Origin: DATEDA01 sp963789885
Lineage (GTDB): Bacteria > Pseudomonadota > Gammaproteobacteria > Burkholderiales > SG8-39
Direction: 5' to 3'
Length of the DNA stretch: 64,000 nt
Assembly (NCBI GenBank): GCA_963789885.1
Contig: CAWBNB010000016.1
Span: 41,279-105,278, forward strand
Below, piece after piece: positions 1 through 13,503 of the stretch (position 1 is its first letter; each line of letters starts with the position of its first letter). Made by a program: the position numbers and the translations under genes. The notes beneath the pieces are model-generated. The model did no database searches and had not been told where the DNA came from. It saw nothing but the letters and a program-made list of their open reading frames with translations.

Positions 1-1038
1 CACGACGGCACCTCGCTCTGGTGGTACGTGCAGAACCGCGGCAAGAAGTCGGTGACCGCGAACCTGCGCCTGGCCGAGGGCCAGGAGATCGTGCGCCGCC
101 TGGCGCGCGACGCCGATGTCCTGATCGAGAACTTCCGTCCCGGCACGATGGAGAAATGGGGCCTCGGCTACGAAGATCTCGCCACGGTCAATCCGAGACT
201 TGTCATGCTGCGCCTGTCCGGGTTCGGCCAGACTGGCCCGATGCGCGGCGAGGCGGGTTTCGGCGCGATCGGCGAATCGATGGGCGGGCTGCGCTACGTG
301 ACCGGGTTTCCCGACCGTTCGCCGGTGCGCTCGAACCTTTCGATCGGTGACGCTATCGCGTCCCTGCACGGCGTAATCGGCACGCTGATGGCGCTTCACC
401 ACCGGAACGTCAACGGCGGCAAGGGCCAGGTCGTCGACGTCGCGCTCTACGAAGCGGTGTTCAACATGATGGAGAGCACGCTGCCGGAGTACGACATGTT
501 CGGCATCGTGCGCGAACGCACCGGTAGCAATCTGACCGGGATCGTGCCGTCGAACACCTATCTCAGCCGTGACCAAGTGCACGTCGTCATCGGGGCGAAC
601 GGCGACAGCATCTTCAAGCGCCTGATGACGCTGATCGGGCGCAACGACCTCGGGAACGACCCGGCACTTGCCGACAACGCCGGCCGGGCGAGACGCGCTG
701 ACGAGCTCGACTGGGCAATCGGCGAATGGACCGCCACCCTCGATGCTGACGAGCTCCTCCGGCGGCTGAACGACGCGAAGGTGCCGAACGGGAAGATCTA
801 CAGCATCGCCGACATCGTCCGCGATCCGCAGTTCCTTGCGCGCGAGATGATCCGCGAGGTGCGGTTGCCGGACGGTGCGTCCCTCAAGGTTCCCGCCGTG
901 GTGCCCAAGCTTGCCGAAACGCCGGGGGACATCGGCGAGATCGGGCCAAAGCTCGGCGAGCACAGCGACGAGATCCTCGGCCGCATCGGCTACTCGTCGG
1001 ACGCTATCGCGGGACTGCGCGCGCGCAAGGTCGTATAG
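1..1038 (+). CDS. CaiB/BaiF-type CoA-transferase (5' partial)
   Basis: Class III (CaiB/BaiF) CoA-transferase, moving CoA between carboxylic acids in the cytosol. The frame is open from base 1, so the N-terminus lies outside the window and 345 codons are visible. Family landmarks are RNKKSV-like NRGKKSVTANL, ENFRPGTMEKWGLGY, LSGFGQTGP and GKGQVVDVALYEAVFN. The Asp in SIGDAIASLHG (codon near 349) aligns with the catalytic Asp169 of CaiB and formyl-CoA transferase. The stop is 127 bp before an ABC importer binding protein on the same strand, which suggests, but does not prove, a shared carboxylate substrate pathway. The acid used cannot be read from sequence. Confidence 0.9.
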   Translation, partial: HDGTSLWWYVQNRGKKSVTANLRLAEGQEIVRRLARDADVLIENFRPGTMEKWGLGYEDLATVNPRLVMLRLSGFGQTGPMRGEAGFGAIGESMGGLRYVTGFPDRSPVRSNLSIGDAIASLHGVIGTLMALHHRNVNGGKGQVVDVALYEAVFNMMESTLPEYDMFGIVRERTGSNLTGIVPSNTYLSRDQVHVVIGANGDSIFKRLMTLIGRNDLGNDPALADNAGRARRADELDWAIGEWTATLDADELLRRLNDAKVPNGKIYSIADIVRDPQFLAREMIREVRLPDGASLKVPAVVPKLAETPGDIGEIGPKLGEHSDEILGRIGYSSDAIAGLRARKVV

Positions 1039-1165
1039 GGGGGCGAGCAGCCCGCCTCGCCGCGTCCGCGGATTGACACCTTTGCGCACGCCGTGTGAGC
1101 ATCCGCGCCGCTCCGACCGCACGCCGCCGCCTGGCGGCGACCAGATCGCACAAAGGAGGAAGATC

Positions 1166-2191
1166 ATGTCAGGACTCCGTCGCGCGCTCGCCGCGCTCGT
1201 CGTGGCCGCGGTGCCCGGCCTTGTCCTCGCGCAAGGCGTGCCGCCCGAGCGGAAGGACGTCCATATCGCGGTGGGCGGAAAAGCCGCTCTCTACTACCTC
1301 CCACTGACCGTCGCCGAGCAGCGCGGCTATTTCAAGGAGGAAGGCCTCGAGGTCAAGATCAGCGACTTCGCCGGCGGGTCGCAGTCGCTGCGCGCGGTGG
1401 TCGGCGGCAGTGCGGACGTGGTCGCGGGCGCCTTCGAGCACACGATCAACATGCAGGCGCAGAAACAGGCGCTGATCGCCTTCGTCGAGATGGGGCGGCT
1501 GCCCCAGATCTCGGTCGGCGTCTCGGCCGCGAAGGCGGCGAGCTACAAGTCGCCCAAGGACCTGAAGGGGCTCAAGATCGGCGTCTCTGCGCCCGGGTCG
1601 AGCACCAACATCCTGTTCAACTACTTCATCTCCCGCGATGGTCTGAAGCCGAACGACGTGGCGATCATCGGGGTCGGCACGGGCTCGGGCGCGATCGCGG
1701 CAATGAAGAGCGGACAGATCGACGCGATCTCCAATACCGATCCGATCATGACCAAGCTCGAGATGGACGGGACGATCAAGGTCATCGCCGACTGGCGGAC
1801 GGTCAAGGGAACCGAGCAGACCTTCGGCGGCCAGCTACCGGCGGCGACGCTCTACGCACCGGCCAAGTACGTCAAGGAGAACCCGAACACGGTGCAGGCG
1901 CTGACGAACGCGATCGTCCGCGCGAACAAGTGGCTCGCCAACGCGAGCACCACCGACGTCGCCAAGGTCGTCCCGGAGGCGTATCTCCTCGGCGATCGGG
2001 CCCTGTACCTCTTCGCGTACGACAAGGTGAAGGAAGCGTTCTCGAAGGATGGAACGATCTCCGAGGCAGGCGTGAAGGCGACGTTGCGGATCCTCGCCGA
2101 TTACAACCCGAAGATCGTTCCGGCCGAGATCAAGCTGGGCGAGACCTATACCAACGAGTTCGTGAAGAAGGCGAACGCCAAATTCAAGTGA
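1166..2191 (+). CDS. ABC transporter substrate-binding protein (NMT1/SsuA-like)
   Basis: Periplasmic binding component of a NitT/TauT-class importer, 341 aa. The ATG at 1166 is preceded by a clear AAAGGAGG site and opens a signal peptide (MSGLRRALAALVVAAV..GLVLAQ, cleavage near residue 23). The body shows the NMT1/THI5-like pattern: VAEQRGYFKEEGLEV, then GGSQSLRAVVGGSADVVAGAFEH. A longer upstream reading frame lacks a ribosome-binding site and is not used. It is followed 7 bp later by the ATPase gene, so it heads a three-gene operon. Family members bind sulfonates, nitrate, aromatic acids or pyrimidine precursors; the ligand here is unknown. Confidence 0.9.
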   Translation: MSGLRRALAALVVAAVPGLVLAQGVPPERKDVHIAVGGKAALYYLPLTVAEQRGYFKEEGLEVKISDFAGGSQSLRAVVGGSADVVAGAFEHTINMQAQKQALIAFVEMGRLPQISVGVSAAKAASYKSPKDLKGLKIGVSAPGSSTNILFNYFISRDGLKPNDVAIIGVGTGSGAIAAMKSGQIDAISNTDPIMTKLEMDGTIKVIADWRTVKGTEQTFGGQLPAATLYAPAKYVKENPNTVQALTNAIVRANKWLANASTTDVAKVVPEAYLLGDRALYLFAYDKVKEAFSKDGTISEAGVKATLRILADYNPKIVPAEIKLGETYTNEFVKKANAKFK

Positions 2192-2198
2192 GGGTCCG

Positions 2199-3011
2199 GT
2201 GAGCGCCCCGGCGCTTGCGCTCGCAAACATCACCTGCACTTTCGCCGGGCGGGAAGACACCGGCCGCCGTTACACCGCGGTCAAGGACGCGACGCTCGAG
2301 GTCGGCGCCGGCGAGTTCGTATCCGTCGTCGGGCCGACCGGCTGCGGCAAGTCGACCCTCCTCAACGTCGCGGCCGGGCTGCTCGAGGCCTCGGCCGGGA
2401 CCGTGACCGTCCTCGGTGAACGGCTCGTCGGCCTCAACCGGCGCGCGGGGTATCTGTTCCAGGCCGAGGGTCTGATGCCATGGCGCAACGCGCTCGACAA
2501 CGTCGTCGTCGGGCTCGAGTTCCGCGGGGTCGAGCGGCGCGAGGCAGCCGAGCGGGGCAAGGAGTGGTTGCGGCGAGTGGGCCTCGGCGGGTTTGGGGAC
2601 CGCTACCCCCACCAGCTTTCGGGCGGGATGCGGCGGCGCGTCTCGCTCGCGCAGACGCTGATCCTGAATCCCGCAATCCTGCTGATGGACGAGCCGTTCT
2701 CCGCGCTCGACGTGCAGACGCGCCAGCTGATGGAAAACGAGCTGCTCGAGTTGTGGTCGGCGGACAGGAAGTCAGTGGTGTTCATCACCCACGACCTGGA
2801 GGAGGCGATCTCGCTCTCGGACCGGGTGGTCGTGCTCTCGGCGGGACCGGAGACCCGCCCGATCGGCGAGTTCGCAATCGATCTGCCCCGTCCGCGCGAC
2901 GTCTCAGAGATCCGCTTGACGCCGCGGTTCATCGAGCTGCACGGCCGGATCTGGCGCGCGATGAAAGAAGAGGTACTCAAGGGTTATGCCCGGCAGCAGC
3001 GGCAAGGCTAA
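2199..3011 (+). CDS. ABC transporter ATP-binding protein (NitT/TauT class)
   Basis: Cytoplasmic ATPase of the importer, 270 aa, GTG start. Visible motifs in order are Walker A GPTGCGKST (near residue 46), Q-loop LFQAEGLMPWRNALDN, signature LSGGMRRRVSLAQ, Walker B ILLMDEPFSALD and switch His in VFITHDLEEAI. Length and motif spacing are normal for SsuB/TauB-like subunits. It lies 7 bp downstream of the binding-protein gene and its 3' end overlaps the permease start by 26 bp, so the three genes are probably translated together. Confidence 0.93.
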   Translation: MSAPALALANITCTFAGREDTGRRYTAVKDATLEVGAGEFVSVVGPTGCGKSTLLNVAAGLLEASAGTVTVLGERLVGLNRRAGYLFQAEGLMPWRNALDNVVVGLEFRGVERREAAERGKEWLRRVGLGGFGDRYPHQLSGGMRRRVSLAQTLILNPAILLMDEPFSALDVQTRQLMENELLELWSADRKSVVFITHDLEEAISLSDRVVVLSAGPETRPIGEFAIDLPRPRDVSEIRLTPRFIELHGRIWRAMKEEVLKGYARQQRQG

Positions 3012-3837
3012 CGTCTGGGCCGTGCTTGCGCCGAGCGGCCGCACCCTGCGGGCGTACCAGCTCCTGGTGCTCGTGCTGGTGTTCCTAGGCTGGTATGTCC
3101 TTACCAGCCCGACCCTGCTGCCGCCGATCTACTTCGACGACCCCAATAAGGCTGCGTTCTTTTTCGGCGAGCCGCAGAAGATGCTTGCCCGGATCTGGAC
3201 CTGGTTCGTCTCGGGCGAGATCTACCGCCACCTGTGGGTGACGCTCGTCGAGACACTGCTCGCGTTTGCGATCGGCACGGTCCTCGGGATCGCCATCGGC
3301 ATCTGGCTCGCGCTCGCGCCCGCGGCGTCGTCTATTTTCGACCCTTATATCAAAGGGTTAAATGCGATGCCGAGGGTCATTCTGGCGCCGATCTTCTTCG
3401 TCTGGTTCGGCCTGGGAATCGCGTCCAAAGTGGCCCTCGGGGTGACGCTCGTGTTCTTTATCGTCTTCTTCAACGTCTATCAGGGCGTCCGCGAGGTGAG
3501 CCCGGTGGTACTCGCAAACGCCCGGATGCTCGGCGCCTCGCCGCGGCAACTGCTTCGCCACGTCTACCTTCCCAGCGCGATGAGCTGGGTGTTCGCGAGC
3601 CTGCACAACTCGGTCGGCCTCGCCTTCGTCGGCGCCGTCGTCGGGGAATACCTCGGCTCGGCCGAAGGCGTCGGCTATCTGATCCACCAGGCCGAAGGCG
3701 TGTTCGACATCAATACGGTCTTCGCGGGGATTCTGCTCCTCACCGGGTTCGCGCTCGCCCTCGATTGGGTGGTGAGCGCACTCGAGAAGAAGCTGATGGT
3801 CTGGCAACCGCGGAGCGGCGAGACCGAGCGGATCTAG
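2986..3837 (+). CDS. ABC transporter permease (NitT/TauT class)
   Basis: Inner-membrane permease of the importer, 283 aa, with about six hydrophobic segments (first near residues 24-44). The ATPase-docking EAA-type loop reads EVSPVVLANARMLGASPRQLLRHVYLP. The family-typical segment GLNAMPRVILAPIFFVWFGLGIASK is split in the middle of the protein. The start overlaps the ATPase gene by 26 bp. It ends just before the strong promoter of the ribosomal operon; no clear intrinsic terminator is seen between them. Confidence 0.92.
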   Translation: MPGSSGKANVWAVLAPSGRTLRAYQLLVLVLVFLGWYVLTSPTLLPPIYFDDPNKAAFFFGEPQKMLARIWTWFVSGEIYRHLWVTLVETLLAFAIGTVLGIAIGIWLALAPAASSIFDPYIKGLNAMPRVILAPIFFVWFGLGIASKVALGVTLVFFIVFFNVYQGVREVSPVVLANARMLGASPRQLLRHVYLPSAMSWVFASLHNSVGLAFVGAVVGEYLGSAEGVGYLIHQAEGVFDINTVFAGILLLTGFALALDWVVSALEKKLMVWQPRSGETERI

Positions 3838-3893
3838 AGGGCGTTTCGGGCTCATCTAGAGGGCCGGTTCAAGGCTCGCCGCGGCGCAAAGGT

Positions 3894-3923
3894 TTGACAC
3901 TTCCTTTCGCGACCCCCTATAAT
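3894..3923 (+). promoter_or_regulatory. Strong sigma-70 promoter of tRNA-fMet / rrn operon
   Basis: Perfect -35 TTGACA at 3894-3899 and perfect -10 TATAAT at 3918-3923, separated by 18 bp. Transcription would start about 10 bp before the tRNA-fMet gene. It is the best consensus promoter upstream of the 16S leader, and none comparable is visible between the tRNA and 16S. Confidence 0.85.
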
Positions 3924-3940
3924 TCGGCCTCTCTACCGGT

Positions 3941-4017
3941 CGCGGGGTGGAGCAGTCTGGCAGCTCGTCGGGCTCATAACCCGAAGGTCATAGGTTCAAA
4001 TCCTATCCCCGCAACCA
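3941..4017 (+). tRNA. tRNA-fMet (CAT), initiator
   Basis: 77-nt tRNA with anticodon CAT and encoded CCA. Initiator features are visible: an unpaired C1-A72 acceptor end, and the anticodon stem with three consecutive G-C pairs (GGG/CCC flanking CTCATAA). It lies between the strong promoter and the boxA/16S leader and is probably cotranscribed with the rRNA genes. Confidence 0.96.
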
Positions 4018-4030
4018 ACGCTCTTTAAAA
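4018..4030 (+). promoter_or_regulatory. boxA-like antitermination element before 16S
   Basis: GCTCTTTAAAAA immediately after the tRNA-fMet CCA resembles the rrn boxA (NusB/S10 binding) consensus. A second boxA-like site lies before 23S. Its position implies that transcription entering the 16S leader starts upstream of, or through, the tRNA gene. Confidence 0.6.
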
Positions 4031-4036
4031 ATCCAG

Positions 4037-4069
4037 ACAGCCGATAGGTGTGGGCGCTGGTTCGAGTGC
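4037..4069 (+). other. 16S precursor processing stem, 5' arm
   Basis: ACAGCCGATAGG at 4037-4048 is exactly complementary to 5821-5832. The pairing extends with small mismatches through CGAGTGC (4063-4069) against GCACTCG (5798-5804). This is the long duplex that encloses 16S and is normally cut by RNase III. Confidence 0.75.
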
Positions 4070-4253
4070 CACGGTTGTCCGCGTTCGCGCGGGCACCAAA
4101 GCTCGGTACTCAAGCAGCGTTCACACAACTGTCATTGAGGACGTTTCGGAAGTTTTCCGGAACGTTCCGTCAGACTTTGAGTGAGCGCAATTCCGGTGCG
4201 CGGTCCTTCGGGATCCGTGGACCGGTGATCGCATTAGCGATCCAAACAGGATT

Positions 4254-5790
<1,537 letters not shown>

Positions 5791-5797
5791 GAGCGAC

Positions 5798-5832
5798 GCA
5801 CTCGTCGCCAGCGTCCACAACCTATCGGCTGT
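5798..5832 (+). other. 16S precursor processing stem, 3' arm
   Basis: Pairs with 4037-4069 across the 16S gene; the 12-bp core CCTATCGGCTGT is perfect. The rest of the 5788-5949 spacer shows no gene. Confidence 0.7.
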
Positions 5833-5949
5833 TGGTTGTCAGAAGTCGGTCCATGGTCGAACGCCGCTCGCGGTCATCCGCAGCGCGCGCCGCGCAAGCC
5901 CGACCTGACAGCTGCCGGCTATTCCAACTGACAGCGAACAACGGACAAC

Positions 5950-6026
5950 GGGTCTGTAGCTCAGTTGGTTAGAGCACCGTCTTGATAAGGCGGGGGTCGT
6001 TGGTTCAACTCCAACCAGACCCACCA
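5950..6026 (+). tRNA. tRNA-Ile (GAT)
   Basis: 77-nt tRNA in the 16S-23S spacer, anticodon GAT in CTTGATAAG, T-loop GGTTCAACTCC, encoded CCA at 6024-6026. The Ile-Ala order is the usual spacer pair. Confidence 0.96.
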
Positions 6027-6076
6027 CGATCGACAATCTCCGCGCCGGTAGACGAAGAGCGGAGGATGCGGGCCTC

Positions 6077-6152
6077 GGGGCTGTAGCTCAGCTGGGAGAG
6101 CATCTGCTTTGCAAGCAGGGGGTCGTCGGTTCGAATCCGATCAGCTCCACCA
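6077..6152 (+). tRNA. tRNA-Ala (TGC)
   Basis: 76-nt tRNA in the 16S-23S spacer with anticodon TGC in CTTTGCAAG and encoded CCA. It is separated from tRNA-Ile by 50 bp. Confidence 0.96.
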
Positions 6153-6224
6153 GCGCCCATCGAGGAATCACGAGTGCGCGGCTGACACGGCCGCATAGTC
6201 GTGACTCCTCGCGAGTCGGCTGTT

Positions 6225-6237
6225 TGTTCTTTAACAA
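6225..6237 (+). promoter_or_regulatory. boxA element before 23S
   Basis: TGTTCTTTAACAA closely matches the rrn boxA consensus and lies in the usual place between the spacer tRNAs and 23S. Confidence 0.65.
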
Positions 6238-6394
6238 TTCGGAAGAAGCGTAGTGCCGTTCGATTCTTGAACGGCACATAGGTTGTGATTGCATCATTCC
6301 GTTCGTCCCTAGTCCGGGCGAGCGGGTTGCAGCGCCGCGAGATCCGTCCATTCGCATTCCGGCGTCCGAGTCCGGAGCGCGTTTGGGGTTATAG

Positions 6395-9282
<2,888 letters not shown>

Positions 9283-9389
9283 TATAACCCCAAACGCGTG
9301 GCGCGAACACGCGATCACGACCTACGCTTCTTCCCCAACGCTGAGCTGCGCGCGGCGCACCCTTCGCGGCGCGAGGCTCACCACCGAAT

Positions 9390-9505
9390 TCCTGACGACC
9401 ATAGCGCGCTGGAACCACGCCTTCCCATCCCGAACAGGACCGTGAAACGGCGTCGCGCCGATGATAGTGCGAGGTATATCGCGCGAAAGTAGGTCATCGT
9501 CAGGA
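9390..9505 (+). rRNA. rrf: 5S ribosomal RNA
   Basis: About 116 nt, recognised by CCTGACGACCATAGCG at the 5' end, the conserved CCCGAAC and GTGAAACG segments, CGCCGATGATAGT, and a 3' end complementary to the 5' end. It lies about 107 bp after 23S. Confidence 0.94.
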
Positions 9506-9510
9506 TCCCC

Positions 9511-9553
9511 AAAACGAAACGCCCTGGCCTCCGCGCCAGGGCGTTTTCGTTTT
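9511..9553 (+). terminator. Intrinsic terminator of the rrn operon
   Basis: Stem ACGCCCTGGC / GCCAGGGCGT with a short loop, followed by TTTTCGTTTT. It comes directly after 5S, as expected for the end of the operon. Confidence 0.9.
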
Positions 9554-9723
9554 CGGCCACGGATGCCACCCCTCCTTGTGCGCCGCAGCAGACGTGCCCT
9601 CGCGGAGCTGGCCGTGGCGTGGCTTTTTCCGCCCCATCACAGACTTAGGCGCGGATATGCCTAGACGCGATCACGCCTAGGCGCTACGCTTTACAAATTC
9701 CTACAACACCCAGTTGGGAAGTG

Positions 9724-10836
9724 ATGTCGCGGCCCCGGATCCGGGCAGTCCCGGCCATCAAGAACACGGTCATGGTCGTCGACGACCAGTCGACCGGCCG
9801 CGCCATTCTCGAGGAAGTCGTCCGCAGCATCGACGTGAACATCGCGGTCGAGCCGTTCGAGAGCCCGATCGACGCGGTGCGCTGGGCCACTACCCATCCC
9901 TCGGATCTCGTGCTGGTCGACTATCAGATGCCGGAGATCGACGGCATCGAATTCGTCCGGCGCCTTCGTCTCATGCCCGAGTACGCGCACGTCCCGATGG
10001 TCATGGTGACCGTGCACGACGACCGCAAGGTACGCTACGCCGCGCTCGATGCCGGGATCACGGATTTCCTGACCAAGCCGATCGACACGCGCGAATGCCT
10101 CGCGCGCTGCCGGAACCTGCTGACGCTCCGTCGCCAGCAGCTCGCGCTCGAGGACAAGGGGCGGCTGCTCGAGGGGATGGTCCAGGAGGCGACCGCCGAG
10201 GTGCGCCAGCGCGAGAAGGAGACGCTGTTCCGGCTCGCCAAGGCCGGGGAGTTCCGGGACGAGGACACCGGCAACCACGTGATCCGCATGGCGCGCTACT
10301 CCCGTCTCATCGCCGAGACCATCGGGATGGACCCGCAGGAAGCGGAGACGATCGAGCTCGCCGCGCCGCTCCACGACATCGGCAAGATCGGCCTCCCGGA
10401 CCACATCCTGCTCAAGGCCGACAAGCTGACCGAGGTCGAGGCCAAGGTGATGCAGCGCCACCCGGTCATCGGCTACGAGATCCTGAAGGACAGCCCGTCG
10501 AAGTACCTGCGGATGGGCGCGCTGATCGCGCTCGGTCACCACGAAAAGTTCGACGGCTCGGGCTACCCCTACGGCCTGGTGGGCGACCACATCCCGCTCC
10601 CCGCCCGGATCGTCGCGGTCGCCGACGTCTACGACGCGCTGACGTCGCGGCGGCCGTACAAGGCGGCGTGGCTCTCCGACGAGGCGTTCAAGTACCTGCA
10701 GTCGAACCGCCGCGCGCACTTCGACCCGGCGCTCGTCGATGCGTTCGTGGGGGCGCGCGAGGACGCGCTCGCGATCCAGGAGGAGCTCAAGGACGCGCTC
10801 CCGGCTGGAGCAGCCAGGCCCGGGGGTGAAGCGTGA
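9724..10836 (+). CDS. rpfG: RpfG-type response regulator, HD-GYP c-di-GMP phosphodiesterase
   Basis: Receiver domain plus HD-GYP domain, 370 aa. The receiver has the acidic pair VVDD (near residue 20), phospho-acceptor Asp66 in LVDYQMP and Lys in FLTKPI. The HD-GYP domain has HD at residues 217-218 (PLHDIGKIGLPDHIL) and GSGYP near 280. In the known DSF system RpfG is activated by RpfC and hydrolyses cyclic di-GMP. It overlaps rpfC by 4 bp (GTGA), so the pair is translationally coupled. A GTG at 9721 and an ATG at 9771 are alternative starts; none has a strong Shine-Dalgarno. Confidence 0.9.
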   Translation: MSRPRIRAVPAIKNTVMVVDDQSTGRAILEEVVRSIDVNIAVEPFESPIDAVRWATTHPSDLVLVDYQMPEIDGIEFVRRLRLMPEYAHVPMVMVTVHDDRKVRYAALDAGITDFLTKPIDTRECLARCRNLLTLRRQQLALEDKGRLLEGMVQEATAEVRQREKETLFRLAKAGEFRDEDTGNHVIRMARYSRLIAETIGMDPQEAETIELAAPLHDIGKIGLPDHILLKADKLTEVEAKVMQRHPVIGYEILKDSPSKYLRMGALIALGHHEKFDGSGYPYGLVGDHIPLPARIVAVADVYDALTSRRPYKAAWLSDEAFKYLQSNRRAHFDPALVDAFVGAREDALAIQEELKDALPAGAARPGGEA

Positions 10837-13361
10837 TCGGGCCTGCTCGCGATCTCCTGCGGCGGTTGCGTGCGCGCCTGACGGACCGGCCCGACACCGA
10901 GCACGAGCAGGCGCTCGTGCGCTTGGCCGTGGGGGCGGTGTTCTTCTTCTACCTGCTTCCCGAGGCGCTAAGCGGCGGGCTCGACGCCGGGAGCGACAGC
11001 ACCTCGCTCCTGTTGCCGATGTTCGGGTTCATGGTCCTCGCCGCCGGAATCTTCGCGAGCATCGTCGTCTCGCCCGGCGCGTCACCGGTGCGGCGGGTGC
11101 TCGGCGCCGTGGTCGACAGCGCCGCCACCAGTTACTTCATGGTGCGAACGGGCGTCAACGGCCTGCCGCTCTTCGTGGTCTATCTTTGGATCATCGTCGG
11201 CAACGGGTTCCGCTACGGCAGGGCCTACCTGCTGAACACGCTCGCGCTCAGCGGCGTCGGGTTCGCGGCCGTGCTCTACGCCAGCCCGTTCTGGCAGGCG
11301 CACCTGGGTGTCGGCGGAAGTCTGCTGCTCGGGATGGTGGCGCTCTCGATGTACGTGTTGACGCTCGTCAAGCGCCTCAACGACGCCATCCACCGTGCGG
11401 AGGCCGCGAACCTCGCCAAGCGCCAGTTCGTGTCGACGGTATCGCACGAGATGCGAACGCCGCTGAACGCGATCATCGGCATGATCGAGCTGCTCCGCGA
11501 CAGTGCGTTGAGCGGCGAGCAGGCGGGCATGGTGAAGACGATCGGCGCGTCGTCGCGCGCCATGCTCGGACTGATCGAGGACGTCCTCGACTTCTCGAAG
11601 ATCGAGGCCGGCAAGCTTACCATCGCCAAGGAGCGTTTCGATCTCTACGCGCTCGTCAACGGCGTGATGCAGATGCTTCGCTCGCAGGCCGAGGCGAAGG
11701 AGCTGAGCTTCGTCTCGATGGTCATGCCGGACGTGCCGTCGGTCGCGCGCGGCGACGAAGCGCACCTGCGCCAGGTCCTCATCAATCTGCTGGCGAACGC
11801 CGTCAAGTTCACCGAGCGGGGCGGCGTGACGCTCCACGTCTCGCGCGTGGACGGCGGACCGGAGGCGGTGACGCTGAAGTTCTCGATCCGCGACACCGGC
11901 ATCGGCATCGCGCCCCAGGACCAGCGGCGGATCTTCGAGAGCTTCACCCAGGCCGACCAGACCCAGACCCGGCGGTTCGGCGGCACCGGCCTCGGCACGA
12001 CGATCGCCAAGCAGCTCGTCGAGCTCATGGGTGGCCGCATGGGGCTCGAGAGCGCGGTCGGTCTCGGCAGCACCTTCTGGTTCGAGCTCCCGCTCGCGCT
12101 CGAAGCCGACGAGCGGCGCGACCAGGAGCCCGCCGAGCGGATCGAGATGCCGGTGCTCGCGATCGGCTTCCCGGCAGAGCCGTTCGCACAGATCGAGAGC
12201 ATGATCCGCGGATGGGGCGGCAGCTGCGTGCGGGCCATGGGCCCCGAGGACGCAGCGGCGCACGTGCACGCCGCGGACCGCGACGGCCAGTCCCCCGGAT
12301 GCGCGCTCCTTTACGCGAGCGACGTCGGTTCGGCCGAGCGGGACGTCACGCGGCTGCGGCGGCAGCTGGGGACGAAGCAGCTTCCGGTCGCACTGTGCGC
12401 GCCCGCGGCCTCCGACATTCACCGCACCCCGATCGTCCAGGGCGGGTACTCGGCCGTGCTCTCGTTGCCGGCCGCGAAGCGGATGGTGTTCAACACGCTG
12501 TACGCCTTCACCGCGGCCGACCCGGCCGACGGCGTGGTGTTCATCAGCGACTACCTCAAGCGCCGCGAGGGCGTCCGGCGGCTCAAGGTGCTGGTGGCAG
12601 ACGACAACGCGGTCAACCGGACCGTCCTCGCCAAGATCCTCGAACGCGCGAACCACGAGCTCACGCTCGTCGAGAGCGGCGAGGAAGTCCTCGATGCCGT
12701 CCAGAGCGAGCGCTTCGACATCGCGATCCTCGACCGCAACATGCCCGGCCTCTCGGGAGTGGAAGCGGTGCGCGCGCTACGGGTGATGGAGCTCGGCGGG
12801 CGGCGGTTGCCGGTCATCGTCCTTTCGGCCGACGTGACGGAGGAAGCGCGCCGCGAAGCAGTCGATGCGGGCGCTGACCTCTATCTCACCAAGCCGGTGC
12901 ACGCTACGAAGCTGCTCGAGGCGCTGCTGACGCTGTGCGCGCCGTCGGAGACGGCGGTGCGGGCCCCGGCCGAGCCGGCGGCAGCTCCCCAGGCGGGCGG
13001 CAGCGTGCTCGACTACGAGCAGCTGACGCTTCTGGAAGGGCTCGGATCGCGCTCGGACTTCATGGAGCGTCTGATCGGCGTCTTCGTCCAGGACAGCGGC
13101 GCGCTGATGGACAAGATGGATGCGGCAGTCGACGCGAAGCGCTTCGGCGAGCTGCGCTCGCTGATCCATTCGCTGCGGGGGTCCGCCGGCAGCATCGGCG
13201 CGGAGCGCCTGACGCGCGGCTGCGCCCGGCTGCAAGATCTCGCGGAAGGCGAGCTGCGGCTACGCGGGAAGGTGTACCTGCGGGAGCTGCGCGTGGACTT
13301 TGATCAGGCGCGCACCGAGCTCACCGACTACCTGAGGAAGCGCAAGAGCTCCGCCGGCTGA
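10833..13361 (+). CDS. rpfC: RpfC-type hybrid sensor histidine kinase
   Basis: Membrane sensor kinase, 842 aa, GTG start. It has about five membrane segments in residues 30-190 with no large periplasmic loop, then HisKA (His205 in VSHEMRTPLNAI), an HATPase domain (NLLANAVKF, DTGIGI, GTGLGTTIA), a receiver (VLVADDNAVN, Asp in ILDRNMPG near 633, Lys in YLTKPV) and a C-terminal HPt domain (His779 in IHSLRGSAGS). This is the RpfC layout. In the known system it senses DSF cis-2-unsaturated fatty acids and relays phosphate to RpfG. The neighbouring rpfF supports the assignment over a generic hybrid kinase. Confidence 0.9.
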   Translation: MIGPARDLLRRLRARLTDRPDTEHEQALVRLAVGAVFFFYLLPEALSGGLDAGSDSTSLLLPMFGFMVLAAGIFASIVVSPGASPVRRVLGAVVDSAATSYFMVRTGVNGLPLFVVYLWIIVGNGFRYGRAYLLNTLALSGVGFAAVLYASPFWQAHLGVGGSLLLGMVALSMYVLTLVKRLNDAIHRAEAANLAKRQFVSTVSHEMRTPLNAIIGMIELLRDSALSGEQAGMVKTIGASSRAMLGLIEDVLDFSKIEAGKLTIAKERFDLYALVNGVMQMLRSQAEAKELSFVSMVMPDVPSVARGDEAHLRQVLINLLANAVKFTERGGVTLHVSRVDGGPEAVTLKFSIRDTGIGIAPQDQRRIFESFTQADQTQTRRFGGTGLGTTIAKQLVELMGGRMGLESAVGLGSTFWFELPLALEADERRDQEPAERIEMPVLAIGFPAEPFAQIESMIRGWGGSCVRAMGPEDAAAHVHAADRDGQSPGCALLYASDVGSAERDVTRLRRQLGTKQLPVALCAPAASDIHRTPIVQGGYSAVLSLPAAKRMVFNTLYAFTAADPADGVVFISDYLKRREGVRRLKVLVADDNAVNRTVLAKILERANHELTLVESGEEVLDAVQSERFDIAILDRNMPGLSGVEAVRALRVMELGGRRLPVIVLSADVTEEARREAVDAGADLYLTKPVHATKLLEALLTLCAPSETAVRAPAEPAAAPQAGGSVLDYEQLTLLEGLGSRSDFMERLIGVFVQDSGALMDKMDAAVDAKRFGELRSLIHSLRGSAGSIGAERLTRGCARLQDLAEGELRLRGKVYLRELRVDFDQARTELTDYLRKRKSSAG

Positions 13362-13363
13362 AC

Positions 13364-13445
13364 GGTACCCGGGCGGGTACCCATCGGACTGGATCAGACT
13401 GGATGAAGTGGCCCCGTCGGCGGATTCGGTTCCGCGCCGACGGGG
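13364..13445. terminator. Candidate terminator between convergent rpfC and rpfF
   Basis: Two hairpins lie between the convergent genes. GGTACCC/GGGTACC at 13364-13381 has a 4-nt loop. CCCCGTCGGCG/CGCCGACGGGG at 13412-13445 is an 11-bp perfect stem with a 12-nt loop. Neither has a long T-run, so termination is inferred from position and stem strength. Confidence 0.45.
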
Positions 13446-13503
13446 TCCGGAACGCGCACCTGAGCGTGCGCGACGCTTGCTGAGAGCGGTCGAGCGGAGA
13501 GGT

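Noticed and set aside
1073..1101. TTGACA upstream of the ABC binding protein as a promoter
   Set aside because: The -35 is perfect but no acceptable -10 lies 16-18 bp downstream, so it was not annotated.
3234..4028. Long plus-strand frame running from the permease gene into tRNA-fMet
   Set aside because: It is an out-of-frame shadow of the permease and crosses the tRNA promoter.
10739..12877. 712-codon frame overlapping rpfG and rpfC
   Set aside because: Arg/Ala-rich shadow of two well-supported genes.
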